This document shows positions 55,580 to 64,000 of a stretch of DNA of 64,000 bases, in pieces. The stretch lies in assembly GCA_907164885.2 (NCBI GenBank), contig OU015493.1, positions 117,400,193 through 117,464,192 on the forward strand, in the 5' to 3' direction. Origin of the DNA: Dolomedes plantarius (Eukaryota; Arthropoda; Arachnida; Araneae; Dolomedidae). The notes below the pieces were generated by a model. That model was not told the origin of the DNA and ran no database searches. It worked only from the letters and a program-made list of their open reading frames with translations. A program made the position numbers and the translations under genes. Positions within the stretch are counted from its first letter, which is position 1; every line of letters starts with the position of its first letter.

Positions 55580-56990
55580 CACTCATGGACAAAAAAATTA
55601 GCGCACCAAGAAGGAGTCGTCAAAATGAAACGAAATTTTACATACGTAATGACTACTTTGATATAAGTAAATGATAAGAAAATCAAAGAAAAAGGATAAT
55701 TTATTTCAGAGAAAAAGGCAAAAGAACGGAGGAGTTAATACTCCGTTGGACCCCTCTAGCGCGAATGCACGATGCGATACGATCGGGCATTGAGTCATAC
55801 AAGTTCTGTATGATGTCTTGAGACATTTCGTTCCATATTTGCTGTAACCTTGCCTCTAGTTCGTTCAAACTCGTGGGATGCCCAACTCGTCGTCCCAAAT
55901 GATCCCAGATATGTTCGATTGGAGACAAATCTGGGGATCGGGCAGGCCAAGGAAGGGTAGTAACAATGCGGAGACAGTCTTTTGACACCCTTGCCGTATG
56001 AGGCCGAGCATTGTCTTGTTGAAAAATGGCTCCTGGGAGCCGTTGCATGAGTGTCAACACATGTGGTTGCAGGATTTCATGAACAAACCGCTGGGCTGTC
56101 ATGGTGCCACGGAACAATACTAGGGGTGACCGTGTATTGTAGGCAATGGCACCCCATACCATCACACCAGCTGTGGGAGCGATGTGTCGCTGTACAGCAA
56201 AGGCAGGAATGAAGCGTTCACCACGGGCTCTCCAAACGCGAACACGATTATCATCACTGCCGAGATTGAATCTGGATTTGTCGCTAAAGACGACCTGGTT
56301 CCATTCCGCTGCAGTCCAGTTTCCTCGTGCGCGGCAAAATTCCAAACAGAGGCGTCGATGGGTGGGCGTCAAGGGCAGCACGCGTAATGGGCGCCGCGAT
56401 ACCAACTGTCCTTCAGCCAGGCGCCTTCGTATGGTTCGAGAAGACACAGAGGCCCCTAGTGAAGGTGCTACCTGTCCTGGATGGCGGCCGATGAAGCAGT
56501 TGGCTGTACGCGTGCATTTCTTGCGATGTGGCGGTCTTCTCGACGACTGGTCTGTCGAGGGCGTCCTGAGCCTGGTCTTCGTGTACATGACATCTATCGG
56601 GTCCACTGGTCCCAACACCTCCTCACAACACAATCAGAGCGGCCTAATTGACGAGCTACTCGCCTAGCTGACCACCCAGCTTCCATCATCCAGACGATTC
56701 TCCCCCTCTCAAACTGCGACAACTGCTTATATTGTCTTCGAACACGGCGTAATGGCATGTCTATCTCAGCTCTTCCTTTGTAAATGATTCAGCACACTCA
56801 AACAAGCTTTGGTTACCTGTTTTATACTCCACAGAGTACGATGTTCAACGCCCTCTACCGGCTATACGTAATGCGCAATCACGCTGCATTTCTAATCATT
56901 TGCATATCTCCCCGACATGTACCTTCATTGCAAGTTTCGTTACGATCCCGCAATTATTTCTTGGTGCGCTAATTTTTTTGTCCATGAGTG
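55580..56990 (-). mobile_element. Tc1-like transposon, full length
   Basis: TA-flanked; ends CACTCATGGACAAAAAAATT and AATTTTTTTGTCCATGAGTG. 1411 bases with one transposase gene on the minus strand. Inserted in the gypsy LTR at 55350-57154. Confidence 0.95.
55701..56758 (-). pseudogene. Tc1-like transposase, one stop and one frameshift
   Basis: ATG at 56758. A paired HTH amino half (QLSQFERGRIVWMMEAGWSA, VARQLGRSDCVVRRCWDQW) is followed by TSRREDRHI. The catalytic half has VVFSDKSRFNL (first D), IFQQDNARPH (second D) and SPDLSPIEHIWD (E). I count 32 residues between the second D and the E. A TAG at 56594-56596 and a one-base loss near 56475 separate the two halves; the catalytic half is open to its own stop at 55701. 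Binds its inverted ends and cuts and pastes DNA (family knowledge), but is inactive as read. Confidence 0.92.
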
Positions 56991-57158
56991 TATAAGTGTT
57001 CGTCTTATGAGAATCGTATTCTTTGAGTCATTTTATTACTTAGAAGTTGAGGAACTTTGTTTATCTGTGTGAATGAATTCTAACTGGTTTAGAACAATTT
57101 ATGTTTCCACGTTTCATACGATGTTTCAACCCTAGACAACGAGATTTTATTACAATTT

Positions 57159-57178
57159 TGGGGGCTTACGTCAGGGAT
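57159..57178 (+). other. Gypsy primer-binding site
   Basis: TGGGGGCTTACGTCAGGGAT, four bases after the LTR end, close to the tRNA-Pro-type site TGGGGGCTCGTCCGGGAT used by many LTR retroelements. Confidence 0.7.
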
Positions 57179-57759
57179 GATCTCTGGATTTAATTAAACT
57201 TTATATGTTAATAGTGTTTCGAACATTTACTGACATTTGGAACTTGTGACTGTGACGATGTCCTTTGGATACCATTTTGATGATCAACAACAGAACAGTG
57301 ATTAAACTCCGGATCAACGATTATATTATGGATTACCACTGACAGCTTTACAGTGACGATTTACTACTTAAAGGACATGTATTAAAGTCAAGCATCTTTA
57401 ATTGGTACGTGAACATTTTTCATATTCCAAGATGATGTTAAATGATATAAAAGAAATAAGCGTTGCATTGAAAAATTTCAAATAAGATAAAATCAAAATT
57501 CTGCATAGACTTATTTTTGATCATGACGGCGATAGGTCAAATCGAAAGAGACTTAGGAATTTCGATAGATTTGATTTCGAAATCGGAAGTGATAAATTTC
57601 AAAAGAAATTAAAAAAGATTGACGATGTGTTTTCGATTGGTGAGCTTATTACCATATCAAACATTTAAATCATTTCCTTCGAAGGAGCTAAACCAGAACT
57701 TACAAAAAGAATTATATCTCTATTATGTAATATTGAAACGCTGGCTCAGAACAGTAATA

Positions 57760-58888
57760 CAGTGATTTCCGCTTATAAGAATCACGTTTGTTATTACTGT
57801 TTTTGATTCTTATAAGCGGTTGATTCTTATAACCGAAACTTCCCTTTGGACAGGCACACATACACAAATATATACTTGTACATATATATAAACACACAGG
57901 CACATATATACATAATTTACCGTTAAATACTCTTTAATTTACGTTATTTATCATTTATTAAAATTATTTTTTGTAATTTTAAAAACACTCAATTTCTAAA
58001 CAAATACTATAACTCAATTTCTAGACCTATAAGTAACAACACATGATTATAAAATCAACAAGAGGCAGCTTCTCTTTGACTACACTTTGGAAGAGCATCA
58101 TATCTAATTAACAAGTTCTGTTTTTCAGAAAAACTAAGAGTTTTCCTTGTTTTTATCATATTTGAATTCGACTATCAAAAAGTTCTAACACTAACTGGCA
58201 ATTTTGTTAGAAAACTAAAGTGAATACTAGCGACGTATGCTTATTACAGTCTCAGACGAAGATTCACTTTATAGCTTACGTTTCACGGTTTGATTCTGAA
58301 TCAAACCGTGAAACGTTTGATTCAGCATCTGATTCATCTGATTCAGCAAAATGGATCCGTTTACGTTTCACGGTTTGAAGTGCTGAATCCACTGTCCCGT
58401 TTCCGTAAGTGATGGTGGACACTTCGCGGATAATTTGTGTGTTTCAGGGTCCAGAAATCCGCAACCAGGAAGTAAGTGGTGGGAAAAAAGGAGTGCCTGT
58501 CTGGAGAAAAGCGAAATCGGACCCGGGAAGGTTAGATGCCCCTGGGTAAAGCTAATTAGACATTGTTTAGCAAAAACGTATAAGGAGAAACTCTTATGTT
58601 ATGTCTAAAGGAATGTATTTTACGACTGTTTTCCACCCCAAAGTTTTATCAATCTTTCTTTTCAAAAACTTAATAAAAAATTTCGTACCTTTTGAGAGTT
58701 CAAGTGGCATTTTTTGGAAAAATGAAAGGAAGGCGAAGATTGCAAACTGATTCTTATAACCGGTGGATTGATTCTTTAAAGCGGAAATTTTAACATGGAA
58801 ATAATACATTTGTTTTTGTTTTTGCGATATTGATTCTTATAAACGGTTGATTCTTATAACCACTGATCACTATAAGCGGTGGTTACTG
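57760..58888. mobile_element. Pogo/Tigger-like element without transposase
   Basis: TA-flanked, begins CAGTGATTTCCGCTTATAAG and ends AAGCGGTGGTTACTG. GATTCTTATAA(G/A)CGGTTGATTCTTATAACCG blocks recur near both ends. No transposase recognised in 1129 bases. It splits the gag gene cleanly: gag codons continue across it when it is removed. Confidence 0.8.
58278..58316. repeat. Perfect 19-bp palindrome with 1-base centre
   Basis: ACGTTTCACGGTTTGATTC, T, then its exact inverse. A third partial copy (ACGTTTCACGGTTTGA) lies at 58363. Inside the pogo-like element. Confidence 0.93.
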
Positions 58889-59630
58889 TACAGATGTTTT
58901 GTCTTCTGACTCAGAATGTGAAGAAGCGAATAGTAAAAATCATTTTTCAATGCAGTGCGACGTAAATAAAAAGAAAAATATAGCTGATTGTTCAATACAA
59001 TATGATAATGTTTATAGAAGTAATTTTTATGCAAACCCTTTTATTCCAAGTGTTAATATTAATTATGCTGATATCAAAAGTACCATTTCTAAATTTAATG
59101 CAGAATCGCATGAAAATATAATTCATTGGATTGATCACTTTGAGAATATGTCTAAACTTTTTAATTTGTCGGATTCACAAAAATTTGTTATGGCTAAAAG
59201 ATCATTAGGTGGAAATGCTTTGTTATTTGATAGAACAGAAACCGAAAATAATTCGTAGCAAAAATTGAGACAAGCCTCGATTGATGAATTTTCTTTTGAG
59301 ATAAATTCAGCTAATTTACATGATTATTTGAATAAAAGAAAAATGAGAGATAATGAAAATTTCAATGAATATTTCTTAATTATGCGAGAATTGGCTAACA
59401 AGGGCAATATAGATTTTCCCTCGTTGATGCATTGTGTGATAAATGGTATTAATGATTCTGCTAACAATAAATCAATTTTATATGGATGTGAGAACATTAA
59501 AGAATTCAGAGAAAAATTAAAAATCTATGCTAAAATTAAATCTGATCAAAATTCAAAAAATTCAACTCGTTATAACAACAAATTTATGAAAAGTCATGAG
59601 TCAACGCTGTTACGTCATATAACCCTTTAG

Positions 59631-59813
59631 TGTCATGCGATGCATCCGTGTGCCCTCTAGCGGCAATATGTAAAAGGAGGTAGAAGTACGAAAGCGCCGC
59701 TTGACAGAGGTCGACAGCTACTCTGCCTCCCGTTAGCGGAGAAATAAAAATAAAGTTAATTTTGCAGCAATCAATGCTGTTGGTCCGTCAGCTTATTTAA
59801 GCACGAAATTACA
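59631..59813 (+). repeat. BEL/Pao 5' LTR
   Basis: TGTCATGCGATG ... CGAAATTACA, about 183 bases, with AATAAA near 59740. Followed 12 bases later by TGGTCCTACCGAGGACGG, the primer-binding-like site matching the BEL copy at 49.36 kb. The exact 3' edge is uncertain by about a dozen bases. Confidence 0.65.
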
Positions 59814-59857
59814 ATCTAAACATTGTGGTCCTACCGAGGACGGAGACGAAACCAGCC

Positions 59858-62800
59858 ATGGATAAAAAAGAAAAGAAGTCAGGTATGGATTTAAAGGAAA
59901 AATCATCTCCCACTTTGAAGGATTTAAATAGGATTCGTGGGAGGATAAAAACAAAATTTACTCATATGCATAAGTTCATCGAAATGTATGATTCAACTAA
60001 AGAAGAAAAAGAACAAGAAATAGTGTTGGAACAAAAGTTAAGTAATTTATATCAAATAAAGGAAGAAATTAACAGGCTATTTAGTGACTATTCAGAGGTG
60101 GAAGAAGCCGATGAAGAAACCCTGTCGAAAGCCGACACAGAATTGCTTGAAATGGACGAAGAACGAGATAATTTAGAGGTAAATGTCAAATGCTTACTTT
60201 CTAAACTTAAATCTGATGTATCTGAATGTCAGTCAACTAAAGCTGGGCAAAATATAAACTTTAAATCTGTCATGAATCAGTTAGAATTTAACACTAAATT
60301 ACCGGAAATTCCTTTGCCATTTTTCAGTGGCCAAATAGAACAGTTTACTAACTTTAAAACTCAATTTGTTAGTTTGATAACAAACAATAAAGGTTTATCT
60401 GAAGAACAAAAATTGTTCTATCTGAAGGCCGCCTTACGTGGTGAAGCCAAATGTATTGAAACAAGTGATGATACTTTTGAGTCGTTATTTGCTGCTTTAG
60501 AGCTGAGATATGATAACAGACGGGCGGTTGTTGACATACACATCCAGTCTATTCTCAAAATAGAAAAATTAAATGTTGAGTCATCAAAGGGTTTAAGATT
60601 AATTACAGATACAGTAAATAAAAGCTTAAGAGCCTTAAAGGTTCTAAAATTAGAGTGTAACGAGCTTACGAATGCAATATTTGTAAATATAATTTCACAA
60701 AAATTAGATAAAGAAACAAGAAAGGCATATGAAATGTCTCTTACGTCAAAGGAAATTCCATCGCTTGAAAAACTACTTCAGTTTTTACATGCAAGATCTC
60801 TCGTTTTAGATCAGATCTACAAACCCCCAACCACAACTAAATTTCGTCAGGCTACAACAAGCAAAATGAACAATTTACTTGTTAATCAAAATAAACAAAA
60901 AAGTTATGTCAAACCCTGCATTTTGTGTAACATAGAACATCCGTTATACCGATGTTCGAAATTTTTGAATATGAGTGTTCCTAAACGTATAGAAATATTA
61001 AATGAAAACAAATTGTGTAAAAATTGTTTAAAGATTCATAATGCACCCTGTAAATCAACGTTTGTCTGCAGAATTTGTAAAAAATCAGGTCACAATTCTC
61101 TAGTTCATGTTCCATCGGAATCGAAACTACCGCTTTCGAACTGTGAAAATAGTTCTCATGTGGATGAATTATTGCCTTCGGATACGAGGCTGGCGCCAGA
61201 TGCCCCACATGTTATGCAATCGTCTCTAGCCGCCGCTAATTCCAAACATAGTGCTTTTCTCTGCACAGTCAGCTTATATATTGAAAACAAATTTGGAGAA
61301 AAAATAAAAGTAAAAGGGATTTTGGATAGTGGTTCCAGTATAAGCATAATGACTTCGGAAACAGCTGAATCATTAGGATTGAATAAACAAAAAGTTAACA
61401 CAGCGATTTCGGGAATAAATTGTGGTGAATGCTTTGTAAAAAATAAAACCACGGCAAAAATATCTAATGAAGAGGGTGATTTTAGCCGAACTTTATAATT
61501 TTTTATTTTGCCTCGTATTACAGGGTTAACGCCTACTCAACGAATTGATATATCCAATATTTATTTTCCGAATGAAATAAGACTTGCTGACGCGGATTTC
61601 AATGTCCCTACCAGAATCAGTGTATTGTTGGGATGTGAATTGTTTTTTGATTTGTTAAAGGCAGAAAAATTCAGATCGTATGACGGTTCATTATTATTGC
61701 AAAACAGTGTTTTCGGATATCTAGTTACAGGGTCGATCAAAAATACAGATTCTTATTATTTTTCTGGTCTAATCTCAGAACCTGAAAATTTAGATGAGGT
61801 TGTAAAACATTTCTTTGAATTAGAATCCTTTCGGGGAGATCGTATAGGAAATTCAGATGACTCAAAAACATTTGAAAAACAGTACTGTGAAGAACATTTT
61901 AGTTCTACAGTTAAAAGAGATGAAACAGGAAGGTACATTGTGAGATTACCAATTATTAAAGAAAAACTGCACACTTTAGGGGATTCTAGAGAAATCGCAG
62001 AAAGGCGTTTAAACTTACTTTGGAAAAAATTAGATAAAAATAAGACAATGGGCACATTATATAAAGCTTTTATGGAGGAATATGTTTCTCTTGGCCATAT
62101 GGAAAGAGTGATCAATGATAAGTGTCCTAAGGAAACCTATTATATTCCACACCACGCTGTCTTTCGCCCAGAAAGCACATCAACACCACTTCGAATCGTG
62201 TTTGACGCTTCATCAAAATCAAGCAGTGGAATTTCTCTGAATTCCATATTGCTGAATGGTGGGACAGTACAACAAGAATTATTTTCTATAATAGCGAGAT
62301 TCCGTACTTATAAATATGCATTCAGTGCGGACATAAAAAAGATGTACAGACAGATTCTTGTAGATGACAGGGATAGAAATTTACAAATGATAGGGTGGAA
62401 ACCAACTCTTTGTGCTCCAGTGGAGACATACAGACTTAAAACTGTTACTTATGGTACAGCTTGTGCTCCGTTTCTAGCGACAAGAACTCTAAAAGCACTG
62501 GCTGAAGATGAACAAAATTATTCCAAGGCGTCCTTAGCACTAATCAATGATACCTATGTAGATGACATTTTGTCGGGATCAGATAGTTTAGAAGAAGCAA
62601 AGGACTTGCAAATTCAGTTAGCTCAAATTCTATCTAAAGGAGGTATGGAACTGCACAAGTGGGTGTCTAATAACTCTGACTTATTAAATGACAACAAAAT
62701 TGAAGAATATGCATTTTCATCAGACTTGCCCACTGTTAAAACACTTGGCATGCTGTGGCAACCCATGTCTGACAATTTCAAATTTAGAGTCGCAGTACAA

Positions 62801-64000
62801 CATTCAGAGAGCTACACAAAACGTGACGTTCTTTCAACTATCGCCAGACTGTTCGACCCATTAGGTCTTATCGGTCCAGTTGTCACAAGGGCGAAAATAT
62901 TTCTGCAAGGACTTTGGCAGTTGAAGCTCATGTGGAATGATCCCATTCCACCAAACGAATTAAATGACTGGTTGAAATTTTTAAAACAGTTACCTGATGT
63001 CAATCAGCTGCAAATTCCAAGGTTTGTCCTTCTTCCAAATGCTACTACCATTGACCTGCACTGTTTTTGTGATGCATCAGAAAAAGCTTACGGTGCAACA
63101 ATTTACATATCTTCTAAACTCATCAACGGAGAAGTGAAAACAAATTTATTGTGCAGCAAATCAAGAGTTTGTCCAATTAAGAAATCAACTATTCCTCGTC
63201 TTGAGCTCTCCGCTGCTTTGTTATTGGCTCGCCTCGTGTCGAAGTTGGTGCCAATCCTACAAATTCCCATTAATCACATATACATGTGGAGTGATTCCAC
63301 CATCACTTTGGCGTGGATTCGTACACCTCCGGAAAAGCTAAAGACCTTTGTGTCTAATAGAGTGATGCTGATAAACTCTTTGTGTCCTAACTATGACTGG
63401 AGATATATTCCCTCTTCAGACAATCCAGCAGATGTTATATCACGTGGTGCATCAGCTTCTGAGTTATTGCAGAACTCTTTGTGGTGGCATGGCCCCACTT
63501 GTTTAAACTCAGACATTCTATCTTCAAGTGACTGGGATATTCAAAATGATGATTTATATAATAAGGAACTTAAACCTTCTGTTCCAATAGTTTTATTAGG
63601 GGATACAAAAATTGATTTTCTTGATAATATTTTAAATTTAAGTAATAATTTCACTAAAATTTGTCGTATTTTAAGTTACATTTTCAGATTTTATCAAAAT
63701 GTTAGAAATTCAAAGGAGCGCAAGGTAGGTAGTCTAACAACAGAGGAGCTCAACCATGCATCGGATGTATTGGAAAGATTGGTTCAAGGAGCTGAATTTC
63801 CTGAGGAGATTTCAAGTTTGACTAAACTCAAACCTATCAAATTTGGAAAATTAACCAACTTAAATCCATTTTTGGATAAAAATAAAATTCTTCGTGTAGG
63901 TGGTAGGTTACAAAATGCTAATGTAAATGAAAATACTAAACATCCAAAACTTTTGCCATCTAGACACAAACTTACAAAAATTATAATGGAATCCCTCCAT
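59858..64000 (+). CDS. BEL/Pao gag-pol polyprotein, near-intact, runs off the window
   Basis: ATG at 59858 (frame open from 59825). Gag: coiled-coil-like start, LPLPFFSGQIEQFTNFKTQF-type BEL signature near residues 150-170 (read IPLPFFSGQIEQF), then cysteine knuckles at about 355-415 (CILCNIEHPLYRC, CKNCLKIHNAPC, CRICKKSGHNS). Protease LDSGSS at about 489-494. RT with FSADIKKMYRQI and YVDDI at about 900-904. RNase H FCDASEKAYGA near 1072, with ELSAALLLARL and MWSDSTITLAW. The pre-integrase FLDKNKILRVGGRL and the first integrase zinc histidines reach the window edge. The only break is an in-frame TAA at 61496-61498 between protease and RT. Confidence 0.9.
61496..61498 (+). other. In-frame stop in BEL gag-pol
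   Basis: TAA at codon 547, after SRTL and before FFILPRITGL, in a segment conserved between protease and RT. The frame is unchanged on both sides. Confidence 0.92.

Larger units (their letters stand above)
55350..57154 (+). repeat. Ty3/gypsy 5' LTR (interrupted by Tc1)
   Basis: Begins TGTCGGAACGCCCTGTGG and ends GAGATTTTATTACA. Without the Tc1 element it is about 392 bases. The (TG)n and G-run just upstream (55284-55349) are outside it. A primer-binding site follows directly. Confidence 0.75.
57432..59630 (+). pseudogene. Ty3/gypsy-type gag, broken
   Basis: From ATGATG at 57432 the frame reads NDIKEISVALKN, then KILHRLIFDHDGDR, FEGAKPELTKRII and, beyond the MITE 57760-58888, SSDSECEEANSKN, IKSTISKFNAESHENIIHWI, MAKRSLGGNALLFDR, then NLHDYLNKRKMRDNENFNEY and REFREKL-like helices. 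This is the gag matrix/capsid layout (W-I-D-x-F ... A-x-R-x-L-x-G-x-A). In-frame stops at about 57486, 57672 and 59259 make it a pseudogene. The rest of the element is displaced by the BEL LTR at 59631. Confidence 0.75.

Overview
The window reads as arthropod (probably arachnid) nuclear DNA; that placement is an inference. It is AT-rich. Short host exons sit between long introns packed with transposable elements (BEL/Pao, Ty3/gypsy, Helitron, Tc1/mariner, pogo-like, hAT, a Ginger/KRBA2-like integrase transposon, a LINE with a tRNA-type SINE inside it). No rRNA, free-standing tRNA, CRISPR or bacterial feature was seen.

Two host transcription units can be supported on the + strand. Gene A enters from before the window. 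Its exon candidates are 1988-2114, 3016-3062, 8303-8417, 9401-9510, 15854-15980 and 16981-17065, ending in a stop codon and an AATAAA about 55 bases later; I do not recognise the protein and at least one exon is missing. Gene B lies wholly inside the window (36681-55088). It has five phase-matched exons, a TATA box, a good start context and a signal peptide, and encodes a predicted 165-residue secreted protein with ten cysteines after the signal peptide; I do not recognise its family. Weaker single exons are a minus-strand membrane-protein exon at 17390-17622 and a terminal exon at 28926-29053.

Region by region. 0.9-2 kb: a 122-bp minisatellite in a gene A intron. 3.7-5.9 kb: a pogo-like MITE, then a decayed integrase transposon with a Helitron inside it. 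8.5-9.3 kb: a deleted DDE transposon. 9.8-15.7 kb: a second integrase transposon that received a smaller TIR element carrying a CXC-domain gene, which itself received a Helitron. 20.4-21.2 kb: an LTR-like fragment. 21.4-27.2 kb: a minus-strand BEL/Pao remnant split by a 3.7-kb element with ~610-bp inverted repeats and by a Helitron. 27.3-30.6 kb: a MADF-domain remnant, a hAT MITE and a deleted mariner. 30.8-35.2 kb: a gag-only LTR element with a retroposed insert in one LTR. 36.7-55.1 kb: gene B, whose introns hold a Helitron, a segmental duplication, a LINE with a SINE, a large solo LTR, and a BEL/Pao remnant with a palindromic MITE. 55.3-59.6 kb: a gypsy 5' LTR and broken gag, interrupted by a Tc1 element and a pogo-like MITE. 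59.6-64 kb: a BEL/Pao element running off the window, open apart from one stop codon.

The most unusual content is gene B, and a group of three transposon proteins (two of them on elements I cannot assign to a superfamily) that all end in a Tesmin/TSO1-like cysteine-rich (CXC) tail. All family names come from reading motifs by eye; no database search was run.
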